64,000 nt of DNA from Syntrophomonas sp. (GTDB lineage: Bacteria; Bacillota; Syntrophomonadia; Syntrophomonadales; Syntrophomonadaceae), in assembly GCF_028707975.1 (NCBI RefSeq), contig NZ_JAQVZX010000002.1, forward strand, positions 1 through 64,000, written 5' to 3'. Position 1 is the first letter of the stretch. Each line of letters opens with the position of its first letter. The notes beneath the pieces are model-generated. The model saw only the letters and a program-made list of their open reading frames with translations. It searched no databases and was not told the origin of the DNA. Positions 10,661 to 19,686 of the stretch are shown here, piece after piece. A program made the position numbers and the translations under genes.

Positions 10661-10684
10661 GGTGGCGTTAGCCGCCTTTTTTAT
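10661..10684 (+). terminator. orphan Rho-independent terminator
   Basis: GGTGGC-GTTA-GCCGCC (6-bp stem with one G-T pair, 4-base loop) is followed by six T residues. No plus-strand gene ends upstream between the fic gene and here. Confidence 0.7.
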
Positions 10685-10788
10685 GAGCTGTGCAAACACT
10701 AAAAATCAGATTGATGTGGGGCTACCTATCGCTGTGGAATGCGGGAATGGGAAATAAAGTTATTTCAAGTTGTGGTATGATTTATCCA

Positions 10789-10816
10789 TTGACCCTTTTA
10801 TAATCCGGGGTATTAT
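10789..10816 (+). promoter_or_regulatory. candidate promoter for the Ig-like surface protein gene
   Basis: TTGACC and TATTAT are separated by 16 bases. The predicted transcript would have a leader of about 160 bases before the 10983 start. Confidence 0.45.
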
Positions 10817-10982
10817 AGAAAGGGGATTATTATTTTTTCCATGAATAAACCAAAACTTTTGGGTACCAAGCATCTTATAGGTTTACAGGTAAGTTTAAGG
10901 GGAAATCAGCTCCAGTGCGGTATCTGATTTTCAGGGTTTTTGGGTAAATTTGGCCATGAAGATTTAAAGGGGGTTGCTATTG

Positions 10983-11840
10983 GTGATTAGTAAAATGAAG
11001 AACAAGTCAAGCCTATGGACCATTATAGTGCTGGCGGTGCTGGCTTGTGCACTATTGGTGCTGCCGGCAATGGCAGAAGGTGATGGCGATGGTAGCGGCG
11101 GAGGCAAGGGTGTCCCGCTGGGACTGGCCTCATCTAATCCTGCGGATGGACAGAAGGATGTTCCAGTAAAGGGAGACATACAACTTACTTTTAACAAGAA
11201 TGTAATATTTTTAGGGATAAGGGAGGCCAATAAAACCTGTTTTTCACTGTTCTCTGCTGATGGCAGCAAGGTGCCGATTGAAGTAATAATGGCTGATGAC
11301 CAGCTGGAATTCGAAAAAAGAAGGGATATTGCGCTGCGACCTTTAGAAGAGCTTAATCCGGGAACGGCCTATGTGGTAAGAATTTCACCCCAGTTGCAGG
11401 CGAAAAATGGTACCAGTCTGGATCATGAGGTAACGGTCAATTTCGTTACCGCAGGAAAGGCTGCGGCTGTCGAAAAGCCGGTGAGTGAACCGGTGGTTGA
11501 AAAAAATCCGGCTGAGGTAAAAAAACCAGCAGCCAATCTGACAGATAATGCTGGAGTAAGCTCTGGAGATAGCCAAGCAGCGACGGAACCGGTTGCGGAG
11601 ACTGAGAATAAAGCGCCAGCAGCAGAAAATAGCGGCAAGACGGTAAGCGAGGATAATAAAGAGGTAAAAAGCGAAGAGAACAGGACAGTAAAGGAGCCAA
11701 CAGAATCCGCCGATAAAGCGCCGCTTAAAGAAACAGAGGAAGCTGATAAGAGTCCTTTTCCAGTTTATGCAGCTATAGCCGGAGTGGTATTGGTGGCCGG
11801 AGCGGGATATATCTTTTATAGAAGAGGAAAAATGAAATAG
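10983..11840 (+). CDS. exported Ig-like (Big_5/SbsA-type) protein with C-terminal membrane anchor
   Basis: Protein of about 285 residues. An N-terminal signal segment ends near PAMAEG. One Ig-like domain of the Big_5 type follows (~residues 40-155), with the family features SSNPADGQKDVP, LTFNKNV and a closing TVNFVTAG strand. Next is a Pro/Ala/Glu/Lys-rich stalk (~160-260) and a C-terminal hydrophobic helix (YAAIAGVVLVAGAGYIF) with a basic tail (YRRGKMK). It should be displayed on the outside of the membrane. AAAGGGGG precedes several candidate starts (TTG 10974, TTG 10980, GTG 10983). The domain is paralogous to the protein at 50938. The next gene encodes a solute-binding lipoprotein, so the pair may form one transcript. 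Confidence 0.7.
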   Translation: MISKMKNKSSLWTIIVLAVLACALLVLPAMAEGDGDGSGGGKGVPLGLASSNPADGQKDVPVKGDIQLTFNKNVIFLGIREANKTCFSLFSADGSKVPIEVIMADDQLEFEKRRDIALRPLEELNPGTAYVVRISPQLQAKNGTSLDHEVTVNFVTAGKAAAVEKPVSEPVVEKNPAEVKKPAANLTDNAGVSSGDSQAATEPVAETENKAPAAENSGKTVSEDNKEVKSEENRTVKEPTESADKAPLKETEEADKSPFPVYAAIAGVVLVAGAGYIFYRRGKMK

Positions 11841-11874
11841 AGGGGTAGAATAAGAAGAAGGGAACACAATTAAG

Positions 11875-12987
11875 ATGATAGAAAAATATAATAATAAAAC
11901 TGCTTTGCGTAGCTTGCTAACTGTATTCCTACTATTGAGTTTACTGTTATCCAGTGCTTGCAGTAAAGAGGGAAACAGAGAAACACCGCCCCCACCTGAT
12001 ACTAAGACCAGGATGATTACGGATTGTATAGGACGAGAAGTAAAAGTCCCGGTCCAAATAAGCCGGATCGCCTGCCTCTGCCCGGAATCAGCTTATGCTC
12101 TGGCCATGTTTGGTGAGGGAAACAAAATGGTGGCGGTGGTAGGTGGGGTTAAGAGAGACCTTATCCTTACGGAAATGTATCCCGGGATAAAAGACCTGCC
12201 GGTACCCAAGAGCAGTGCGGTAATAAATATTGAGGAATTGGTAAAAACTGACCCCGATGTAGTTTTTGTTAAGAAAGACAGCTTCAGCAGTGAAGCGGAA
12301 GTTCAGAAACTAAACAAAAGCAAGATTCCCTTTCTGGTAGTAGATTTTAATAGTATGAAAGGGCAGCAGTACGCCATAGAAATGATGGGCCTGGTGATTG
12401 GGGCAGAGGATAAAGCCCAGAAATACAATGAATATTATCAGAATTGCATCGACCGCGTGCAAAAGCGGGTAGCAACTATTCCCCAGGAAGAACGGGTAAA
12501 GGTTTACCACTCCATTAACGAAGCTACCCGAACTGATATAAAAGGGAGTCTTTCGGCGGATTGGCTAGAGGCGACCGGAGCTGATAATGTTTCTTTAAAT
12601 AAGGATTTGAAGAGCTTGGAGGGAAAGTATTTTGCCAGTCTGGAACAGATTTTATTATGGAATCCTGAGGTAATATTGGTAAATGAAATGGGAGTAGCTG
12701 ATTATATCTTGACCAATAAACAATGGTCACCCTTGCAAGCGGTAAAAAACAAGAAGGTCTGGCAGTTACCCAATGGTATATCACGCTGGGGTCATCCTTC
12801 TTCGCCCGAAACCCCCCTGGCAATTTTGTGGACGGCCAAGACCCTGTATCCGGAAAAATTTCTAGACCTGGATATGGCGGCAGAGACCAAAGCATTTTAT
12901 AAGGATTTCTTCGGGCTGGAATTGTCGGATGATGTAGTTGACAGGATTATAGCTGGTGAAGGGATGAGAATAGCTCGTCCCCAGTAA
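11875..12987 (+). CDS. BtuF/FepB-type ABC transporter substrate-binding lipoprotein (orphan)
   Basis: Lipoprotein of 370 residues with lipobox LLSSAC. It then shows the two-lobe periplasmic-binding fold of iron-siderophore, haem and cobalamin importers: CIGREVKVPVQISRIACLCP, the NIEELVKTDPDVVFV segment, and WGHPSSPETPLAILW near the C-terminus. No permease or ATPase gene follows, so it must borrow one. The FecCD/FepC-type pair at 37275-39118 is a candidate, and its own binding protein at 36048 is a distant paralogue. Ligand is unknown: corrinoid, haem or a metal chelate. The gene starts 34 bp after the Ig-like gene; GGGAACA is a weak ribosome site. Confidence 0.8.
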   Translation: MIEKYNNKTALRSLLTVFLLLSLLLSSACSKEGNRETPPPPDTKTRMITDCIGREVKVPVQISRIACLCPESAYALAMFGEGNKMVAVVGGVKRDLILTEMYPGIKDLPVPKSSAVINIEELVKTDPDVVFVKKDSFSSEAEVQKLNKSKIPFLVVDFNSMKGQQYAIEMMGLVIGAEDKAQKYNEYYQNCIDRVQKRVATIPQEERVKVYHSINEATRTDIKGSLSADWLEATGADNVSLNKDLKSLEGKYFASLEQILLWNPEVILVNEMGVADYILTNKQWSPLQAVKNKKVWQLPNGISRWGHPSSPETPLAILWTAKTLYPEKFLDLDMAAETKAFYKDFFGLELSDDVVDRIIAGEGMRIARPQ

Positions 12988-13166
12988 ATAAATAAAGAAA
13001 ATAAAGGTTTTTTTTCAACAGATCAAGCTAAATAAGTGAAAGGCGCCCCCGTGGCGATGGCCTCAACAACAATGGAATACCGAATTTTCAGGGAGTAGTT
13101 GGGCTGATTGGCAACGGGCAGGGCGATGTTCAGGTCCGACCCTGGAAGATCGGGAGGAATTATTGG

Positions 13167-13895
13167 ATGGAAATATATGTTGCTATAGACGATACGGACA
13201 GCCTGGAACTTGGGGCTACCGGTCAATCTGCCAATGAACTGCGCAGGCTCATTGAAGACAGGAACTGGGGGAAAACTGAAGCGGTAACCCGGCACCAGTT
13301 ATTATTGCATCCGGATATACCGTATACTTCCCATAACAGCGCCATGTGTTTTAAGGCCGTTATGGGGGTTGACAAATTAGATGAATTCATTGCTTGCGCG
13401 GGCAAATTTCTCCAGGAGACCAGTGCACCGGGTTCGGATCCAGGATTATGTGTGGCCGTAAAAGAGAATATAAAAAACATGGAAGAACTGCTGAGCTTTG
13501 GATACAAGGCAAAAGAGGAAGTATTAACCAAGGCAGAAGCCTATAAGACGGCAGAACATTGTGGCCTGCATATCTCGGAACACGGCGGTACCGGACTGGG
13601 CATAATCGGGGCGTTGGCCGGCATTGGATTGCGAATAACTGGAAACGATGGAAGGTTCCAGGGGAGAATGCAGTTGGGAAATAGTGGAGAAAAAATTGCT
13701 GTAGGAGAAATTATTTCGAAAACAGAAATAGATGAAGTACAATCGATTGACGGGCAGGTACTGGCTAACCACGAAACAATGGTAATTGGTGAGAAAATTA
13801 AAACCGTTCTACTTGAGGGTAAAAGGATACTTTTGGTCTATCGTCAGGGAGGAGCCTGGCATAGCTGTAATAATAAGCAACTGAAGAATTATTGA
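13167..13895 (+). CDS. TiaS catalytic-domain-like protein, copy 1
   Basis: Protein of 242 residues. The start VAIDDTDS and the later segment RHQLLLHPDIPYTSHNSAM resemble the N-terminal kinase-like domain of archaeal TiaS (tRNA-Ile2 agmatidine synthetase; DDTDS followed by an N-P-x-I-P-x-K-T motif). GTGLGIIGALAGIGLRITG in the second half also fits TiaS. The RNA-binding OB-fold and zinc ribbon of TiaS are absent. Bacteria normally use TilS for this tRNA, so a different role is likely; this is inference. GGGAGGAATT precedes the ATG. A divergent paralogue follows at 14132, and a binding-protein gene lies upstream. Confidence 0.55.
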   Translation: MEIYVAIDDTDSLELGATGQSANELRRLIEDRNWGKTEAVTRHQLLLHPDIPYTSHNSAMCFKAVMGVDKLDEFIACAGKFLQETSAPGSDPGLCVAVKENIKNMEELLSFGYKAKEEVLTKAEAYKTAEHCGLHISEHGGTGLGIIGALAGIGLRITGNDGRFQGRMQLGNSGEKIAVGEIISKTEIDEVQSIDGQVLANHETMVIGEKIKTVLLEGKRILLVYRQGGAWHSCNNKQLKNY

Positions 13896-14131
13896 CTCTA
13901 TTGCGAATACCCCTTTTGTTGATAAGGGTTGCAAGCGGAAGCTGTTGTTCATTTGCCCTGCGGGCATAACCGGTACTCCCTGGGTAAGCTATTAAGGTTA
14001 TTGGAATGAGTATATTTAGAACTATTGGCAATGCCATCATTATTAGATTATGGGGATCATACCCAGTGTAAATACTATAGCTGTACAGATGGTTAAAAAA
14101 CAAGTATTTCAAAAGATGGAGGTTGCCGCGA

Positions 14132-14872
14132 ATGAAAATTTTTGTAGCTATTGATGACTCTCGGCAGCTTGATGGAGGTAAAGCGGGAGAAACCGCTTCT
14201 TTATTAGGTAAATTCATAGAAGAAAATGGCTGGGGCAAATGTAGCATTCCCAGCCGGCACCGGCTTTACCCTCATCCTGATACAGCTTGTAAAAAACATA
14301 ATACCGCTCGCAGTTTTTCGGCAGACATTGACGAGCAATACCTGGCAGATTTTATTGACTATGCCTGCAAACTGGTAAGATCCACGGGCACTCCTGATTC
14401 AAATGCCGGATTGGTAGTGGCTATCCCGGAGCTGATGGAAAATATTGATGAGCTGATCGAATATGCCTACCGGGTTAAAGAAGGATTGGTAAGCAAGGAT
14501 GAAACACTCAAATTCAAGAATAAGCCCGGCCTATATCTATTCGAATTAAATGGTAGTGGACGAGGAATAATCGGGGCGCTAGCCGCAGCAGGACTTCGCA
14601 TCACCGGAAATGATGGGCAGTTTAGAGGAAAATTGCAAATAGGTACCGGGGAAGACTATATAGCCTCAGTAAAGGAAATTATAGATAAAAGCTATGTAGA
14701 ACAAGTTAAAAATATGGATTTTGAAAATATCTGCGATAGTGAATATGTTCGTATGGGGGAAAAAGTAAAAGTAGTATTGCTGGATAATAAATACACCTTA
14801 ATGGTGTTTCCTACCGAGATCGAACATCCGAAGTGGCAGACCAGCACCACTCACATGCTGCGGGTATTCTAA
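14132..14872 (+). CDS. TiaS catalytic-domain-like protein, copy 2 (divergent)
   Basis: Protein of 246 residues, clearly paralogous to the 13167 product along its length: VAIDDS start, GKFIEENGWGK, SRHRLYPHPDTACKKHNTA, and GSGRGIIGALAAAGLRITG. The acidic DDTDS motif has changed to DDSRQ, so two of the residues expected to bind nucleotide or metal are altered while the glycine-rich segment is kept. ATG 14132 follows GGAGG at nine bases; the track start (TTG 14123) overlaps that site. About 235 bp separate the two copies, so they may have separate promoters. Function is unknown. A heteromeric pair with one degenerate subunit is one possibility. Confidence 0.5.
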   Translation: MKIFVAIDDSRQLDGGKAGETASLLGKFIEENGWGKCSIPSRHRLYPHPDTACKKHNTARSFSADIDEQYLADFIDYACKLVRSTGTPDSNAGLVVAIPELMENIDELIEYAYRVKEGLVSKDETLKFKNKPGLYLFELNGSGRGIIGALAAAGLRITGNDGQFRGKLQIGTGEDYIASVKEIIDKSYVEQVKNMDFENICDSEYVRMGEKVKVVLLDNKYTLMVFPTEIEHPKWQTSTTHMLRVF

Positions 14873-14900
14873 CGGCTGCCTGCAAATAGCACCTCCCCTC

Positions 14901-14929
14901 GGTGTCAAGGGGACGGTCCTTTTGACACC
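14901..14929. repeat. short palindromic element
   Basis: GGTGTCAA...TTGACACC forms an 8-bp inverted repeat around GGGGACGGTCCT. It sits in a 335-bp non-coding gap (14873-15207). The GGGGAC core resembles the short hairpins at 18712 and 22790, so it may belong to a dispersed family. Confidence 0.6.
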
Positions 14930-15059
14930 GCAACCCCTCACCCCTTACTTTTCTTACTAACCACCTATGGTTCAGGGGCCACAACCACCGATGAAAATAG
15001 GGGAAGCAACAAGTGCAAATTTTTTTGACGCTGATTATCGCTGATTTATTAAGATTTTA

Positions 15060-15200
15060 TAAGATAGTATCAGCGTTAATCACCCTGCGGGTACCACTGA
15101 TGCTCCCTGCGGTTGCTATTAAGGTTGCTGCGCCCGAAGGGTCAGCGTCCTTCTGCGTCTAAACCCAAATTTTCTTATTAACTTAATAGCGACTGCAGGG
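15060..15200 (-). repeat. partial copy of a modular interspersed repeat
   Basis: Read on the minus strand, this stretch contains CTTAATAGC..CGCAGGGAGCATCAGT and TACCCGCAGGGTGAT. The same modules recur at 60340-60540 (plus) and 27086-27232 (minus). Copies are diverged and rearranged. No ORF is present. Confidence 0.6.
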
Positions 15201-15207
15201 AGCAAAA

Positions 15208-17520
15208 TTACATCAGTTTGCAAAAAGTTTTAACCAACTCGGGGTCGAATTGGGTACCGGCACATTTTCTTATTTCTTCGCGGGCTTCGGCAATACTCAT
15301 GGCTTTTTTATAAGGACGACCCGAAGTCATAACATCAAAGGCGTCAATTATGGCCAGGATGCGAGAGATAAGGGGTATTTCTTCTGCTTTTAAGCCCAGG
15401 GGGTAACCCTTGCCATCCCAGCGTTCATGATGGGCCAGGATGGCTCCGGCAATGGGTGCGAGTTCGGGTAGGGTTAAAGCAATGCGGTAACCGGTTTCGG
15501 GATGTTTTTTAACTACTTCCCATTCATCCGGGGAAAGCGGAGCAGGTTTACTCAGGATTTCATTGGGAATGGCGATGTTCCCCACATCATGCAAGACGGC
15601 CAGAAGCCTGAGATCGTCTAAATCGCTCTCGGGTAAGCCCAGCCTGGCACCTAATTGTTCGGCCAGCTCTTTTACCTGCTGGCAATGTTCTTCCGTTTCG
15701 TGGCTTTTGGCCCAGAGGGTCTGCTGCAAGGAAAGCAGGAAGGAGCTACGGGCACTCTTGCTCTCCAGTAATTTATTGCGGTACATCTTATCTTCTGCTT
15801 CCTTAATAATAGTTTGTACATCCTGCAGGCGGTCATTTTTGCTGGCAGTCCCCAGGGAGATGCTTATGGGAATGGGAAAATCGCTGCTGCTTTGGGATTT
15901 TTCTTGAATTCGCTCACATATTATTTCCGCACAATGGGCCTTGGTTTTAGGCAGCAATATTATAAACTCGTCCCCCCCCCAGCGAGCTATTATATCCTCT
16001 TTGCGACAGGAATTTCTAAGTATTTCCGCGGCCTTTCGCAATAGCCGGTCGCCACTTTCATGTCCCAGGGCATCGTTGATGAGCTTCAAGCCGTTGACAT
16101 CACCCATAATCAGGCTCAGGGGCAATTGTCTTTCCGTGTCGAGGCGGCTTAATTCTTCTTCGAAAAAGGCCCGGTTATATAGTCCGGTTAGTTTATCATT
16201 AAAGCTTAAATACTTGACCTGGGCTTCGGCTTTTTTGCGCTCGGTGATGTCCATGAAGGAAACTACGGAGTCGCTGGTTCCAGGAATCAAATCTACCGTG
16301 ATGAAGATATCTTTGATTTTTTGTTCTTTGTCCAGCAGTTTAAATTCATAGTGGGAAGGACCAAGCTCCGGGTCGATTCTCCGTTGTTGATGATATCCTA
16401 TCATTCGTTCCCGGTCGTCCGGGTGTACGAAAACAGGCCATTTCATTTTCTTTTCAATCTCTTCTTTGCTATAACCGGAAAGTTCTTCAAACTCACTGTT
16501 AACCAGGGATATCATTAAATCTTTATCAAAAATCATCATGGCCGTTCCCGTGGTCTCAAAAATGGTGCGGTAAAGAACTTCGGACTGGCGCAGGGCCTCC
16601 TCAAAGTGCTTGCGTTCGCTGATATCAAAGAGGGAACCGATAAGGGCCGGCTGTCCTTCATATTGAATGGGGTTGGCATATATTTCCACCCAGATTTCTT
16701 TCCCGCTCCGGGTTAGCAGTTTCATTTCATACTTTTCAAATTCGCTTTCCCCACTTTGCCAGGCCAGTGCTTTATTTATAACCGAGTCCCGGAAATCAGG
16801 ATGAATAAAATCTCCAAAATCCATATCCAGGTACTCTTCTTCATCGTATTCAGTTAGGGCGGAAAATCGGGGATTGACATAACGCAAGCGGTTGTTTTGC
16901 AGGACAAATATCAGGGCGGGAGATGATTCGGCCAGCCCGCGGAAACGGGCTTCGCTGTCCCGCAAGGCCTCCAGGGTTTGGCGGAAATCACTTATATCGC
17001 GAAAAGACTCAATGGCTCCGGCTTTTGAACCGGAATAATCATAGAGCGGGGAAGCGGAAATACGCACAAAAATGCCAGACTCACCAATATGGGGGCAAAA
17101 GGCTTCCGCCGTCAGGGTTTCATCTTTTTTATTCAAGCAATCATATCGGCCGGAAAGCGAAATCTCTGGGTTGAGAATTAGGTCAATCAGCACGGGCCTG
17201 CGTTCACCGTAAAAGGGAAGGCTGTAGGCATAATTATCTTTTCCGATAATATCTTCTGCTTTTACTCTAGTCAAATCCTCCATGGCTCGGTTCCAGGAAA
17301 AGACTTTCCCCTGTTTATCTACCACAAAGGTAGCATCAGGCAGGAAATCGATTATGTTTCTTAATTGCTGCCTGGAATCCTGCAGGGCTTTTTCTAGCTC
17401 TTGGTACTGGGCCTGTTCCCTGAGCAGGTTTTGACAGTTTTCCCTGGCCTGTTCTAACTCTTTTTGCAATTTCGTAATCTCATTCAGCAAAGCCATCGAT
17501 GGCTTGTCTTTATTTTCCAT
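15208..17520 (-). CDS. PAS-PAS-PAS-GGDEF-HD-GYP signalling protein
   Basis: Cytoplasmic protein of 770 residues with no membrane segment. A short coiled coil (residues 5-55) is followed by three PAS domains with PAC-like tails (~56-180, 185-305, 310-430). A GGDEF domain carries an intact WGGDEF motif (~514), and a C-terminal HD-GYP domain carries HDVGNIAIP (~643) and HHERWDGKGYP (~697). It could both make and hydrolyse cyclic di-GMP, responding to a ligand or redox signal through PAS. The gene stands alone. A scrap of a closely related PAS sequence (ALTEYD.EE) occurs near 27060, so a paralogue once existed there. GGGGA precedes the ATG. Confidence 0.92.
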   Translation of the reverse strand: MENKDKPSMALLNEITKLQKELEQARENCQNLLREQAQYQELEKALQDSRQQLRNIIDFLPDATFVVDKQGKVFSWNRAMEDLTRVKAEDIIGKDNYAYSLPFYGERRPVLIDLILNPEISLSGRYDCLNKKDETLTAEAFCPHIGESGIFVRISASPLYDYSGSKAGAIESFRDISDFRQTLEALRDSEARFRGLAESSPALIFVLQNNRLRYVNPRFSALTEYDEEEYLDMDFGDFIHPDFRDSVINKALAWQSGESEFEKYEMKLLTRSGKEIWVEIYANPIQYEGQPALIGSLFDISERKHFEEALRQSEVLYRTIFETTGTAMMIFDKDLMISLVNSEFEELSGYSKEEIEKKMKWPVFVHPDDRERMIGYHQQRRIDPELGPSHYEFKLLDKEQKIKDIFITVDLIPGTSDSVVSFMDITERKKAEAQVKYLSFNDKLTGLYNRAFFEEELSRLDTERQLPLSLIMGDVNGLKLINDALGHESGDRLLRKAAEILRNSCRKEDIIARWGGDEFIILLPKTKAHCAEIICERIQEKSQSSSDFPIPISISLGTASKNDRLQDVQTIIKEAEDKMYRNKLLESKSARSSFLLSLQQTLWAKSHETEEHCQQVKELAEQLGARLGLPESDLDDLRLLAVLHDVGNIAIPNEILSKPAPLSPDEWEVVKKHPETGYRIALTLPELAPIAGAILAHHERWDGKGYPLGLKAEEIPLISRILAIIDAFDVMTSGRPYKKAMSIAEAREEIRKCAGTQFDPELVKTFCKLM

Positions 17521-17940
17521 ATTAAAGTCCCCGCTTTTTAGTTCTTTTAAGGATTATTAAATTCTTTGAAAGGTTATTACACCGGGAGCGATGTTTTAAT
17601 AAAAGCTTGGTGATGAATGCTATGATGAATGCTATGATGAAAGTGCAAAAAAAGGCTAAATACCTATGTTTGTAATAGAATCCTTTGGAAAAAGTAGGAC
17701 AAATTGCCCGTTATTCTATCTGATAATTGTCTTATTCAACGAAAAACGAGCTCTTTCCTGCAAAAATAAAAAAATGTAATTAGTTTAAGTTATGTTTTGT
17801 GGAAGAGCCTTCTTAAAAAATCTTCAACTCCGCACTGCCTCATCATTACGAAATTTCTTTCTATCAAAATATTTTTTATAATGCGACTTTTGGGGGGAAG
17901 CTTTGCCTAAATATTGGTGATTCAGAGCCCCTTGGCCCTC
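17521..17940. other. intergenic region with a short tandem repeat
   Basis: About 420 bp without a supportable gene. A 12-bp unit (GATGAATGCTAT) is repeated slightly more than twice at 17612-17640. The rest is AT-rich and carries no clear terminator or riboswitch that I can recognise. Confidence 0.5.
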
Positions 17941-18579
17941 CTATCCAATTGGCGGGATAACTGTCCATTTTACATCCGCGGAATGGTTATAGGCTACAGG
18001 GTATACTTTGCCCATTTTGATAGCCTCAATCAAATCTTTTTCATCTCTTAGTCCATTCGGGAATACGGTGGCAAACTTGCCCAGTGCCTCCGTGTTATGA
18101 GCATCACTGGCTCCAAAAACCGGGATGCCCAGTTCCATGGCCAAATCATAGGCTTTCATATTGTTGGCATGGTCGGTACTGCCATTAAAGGCTTCAACCC
18201 CATGAAGGTCTTTATGCTCCCGGATAGAATTGCCCATACCCCGGTTGTTCTGTCTGAACGGATGAGCACTTATCGCTACGCCGTTTGCTTTATTAACCAA
18301 ATCCAGCAGATAACGGGCCGATACTCTTTCTTCGGGAAGGCGTTCCAGACCAAATACAATCACATCACCTTCCCAAGTAAAAACCTCCGCACCAACAAAG
18401 ATTGGATAACCCATCTGTTTCCTGTACTCATGCGCCCTGGTCATTATTTCCTTGCTATCATGATCGGTTATGCAGATGCCATCCAGACCAATAATCCTGG
18501 CCTGGGCAACGATTTCCGCCAATGTCATCTTACTATCGTCCGAAGTTGGATAGGCGTGAATATGGGTATCAATAATCAT
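17941..18579 (-). CDS. PHP-domain metal-dependent phosphoesterase
   Basis: Protein of 212 residues with the PHP fold: DTHIHAYP motif 1, ITDHDS, GAEVFT, AISAHPF and GASDAHN, which together supply the His/Asp metal ligands. PHP proteins hydrolyse phosphoester bonds of small molecules or nucleic acids. The second ATG (18579) is preferred because GGAAGG ends nine bases upstream, whereas the first ATG abuts the ribosome site. It lies about 120 bp beyond the last gene of two tandem Fbp-type importers on the same strand. It may process a phosphorylated substrate brought in by them, but this is inference. Confidence 0.85.
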   Translation of the reverse strand: MIIDTHIHAYPTSDDSKMTLAEIVAQARIIGLDGICITDHDSKEIMTRAHEYRKQMGYPIFVGAEVFTWEGDVIVFGLERLPEERVSARYLLDLVNKANGVAISAHPFRQNNRGMGNSIREHKDLHGVEAFNGSTDHANNMKAYDLAMELGIPVFGASDAHNTEALGKFATVFPNGLRDEKDLIEAIKMGKVYPVAYNHSADVKWTVIPPIG

Positions 18580-18699
18580 TATTATCATCCTTCCTTACAG
18601 AATAATCCTCCCCATCAAGCGGGGACGGGTTTTGACTTTTAAAAAAATGTAAATGCCGCAACAAAACCTGGTTTTGTTGTCATGAGACTTTTTAAGCTC

Positions 18700-19686
18700 C
18701 TATTTTAATTCTGGGACAACAAACCTGTCCCCCTGTCCCGTCTGTCCCAACTGATGGGTGATGGTCACATTGACGCGATCGCCCTGCATGAATTTACTGT
18801 TTTCTTTGCCCACGACAACTACCTCCAGGGTGGTATCTTCAGCTGAAATGATGTATTCGGTATGCTGACCCATGAAGATAATAGATGATATGGTATAATC
18901 GCCTTGAGCATTTTTTGCCATTTTAATATCTTCCGGTCGAACCATAATAGTCTCCCCTACCCGGGTTAAAATGTTCGATTTTCCTATAAAACCGGCCACA
19001 TAATCACTTATGGGGTAGAAATATATCTCCCGCGGGGTTCCAATCTGGATGGCATATCCTTTATCCATTACGACTATTCTATCCGAAAGACTTAATGCTT
19101 CAGATTGGTCGTGTGTTACGAAGATCATCGTAATACCCAATTGCCGCTGCAAACTTTTTAACTCTTCGCGGAGACTTTGACGTAAACTGGCATCCAAATT
19201 ACTTAATGGTTCATCCAACAGCAGTATCCTGGGATTCGTGGCCATCGCCCTGGCCAGAGCCACTCTCTGCTGCTGACCGCCGCTGAGATTGCCAACTTTG
19301 CTTTTTTCATATCCCTCCAGGCGAACAATATTTATATACTCCCGGGCCAGGCTTAATGCCTGTTTCTTTTTTTCTTTTCTATAAAAACGAATTCCATAGG
19401 CCACGTTTTCCAGCACATTCAGGTGAGGAAAAAGAGCATAGCTTTGAAACACGGTGGAAACAGGCCGCTTCTCCGGCGGCAAATGAGTAATATCTCTCCC
19501 CTCGATCCATATTTCTCCTCGGTCTGGCTGCAGAAAACCTCCGATAAGATTCAGGGTGGTGGTTTTTCCACAACCGGATGGCCCTAACAGGGTGATGAAT
19601 TCTCTTTCCGCTACCGTTAAATAAAAATCCCTTATGCCATTGTCTTTATCAAACAATTTGGTTATTCCTTTGAGTTCAAGCAACAT
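18700..19686 (-). CDS. Fbp/Afu-type ABC transporter ATP-binding protein, system A
   Basis: ATPase of 328 residues for a ferric-ion/phosphonate/thiamine-type importer. Walker A GPSGCGKTT (~36-44), signature LSGGQQQRVALARA (~134), Walker B ILLLDEP and the switch His in VTHDQ are intact. A C-terminal TOBE-like regulatory domain follows. Its start overlaps the permease stop by 11 bases. The last 15 or so codons (GQTGQGDRFVVPELK) are written by a short hairpin repeat, GGGACAGGTTTGTTGTCCC, similar to one beyond the paralogous gene at 22817. The C-terminus may therefore have been extended by a repeat insertion. Confidence 0.9.
   Translation of the reverse strand: MLLELKGITKLFDKDNGIRDFYLTVAEREFITLLGPSGCGKTTTLNLIGGFLQPDRGEIWIEGRDITHLPPEKRPVSTVFQSYALFPHLNVLENVAYGIRFYRKEKKKQALSLAREYINIVRLEGYEKSKVGNLSGGQQQRVALARAMATNPRILLLDEPLSNLDASLRQSLREELKSLQRQLGITMIFVTHDQSEALSLSDRIVVMDKGYAIQIGTPREIYFYPISDYVAGFIGKSNILTRVGETIMVRPEDIKMAKNAQGDYTISSIIFMGQHTEYIISAEDTTLEVVVVGKENSKFMQGDRVNVTITHQLGQTGQGDRFVVPELK

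Larger units (their letters stand above)
10476..10973. other. ~500-bp intergenic region between divergent surface-protein genes
   Basis: No convincing ORF. It carries the start region of the minus-strand S9 peptidase, a plus-strand terminator hairpin at 10661 with no evident upstream plus-strand gene, and a candidate promoter at 10789. A small untranslated RNA or attenuated leader ending at 10684 is possible but unproven. Confidence 0.5.

Noticed and set aside
18097-18642. 181-aa plus-strand ORF
   Set aside because: Shadow of the PHP phosphoesterase gene on the other strand.
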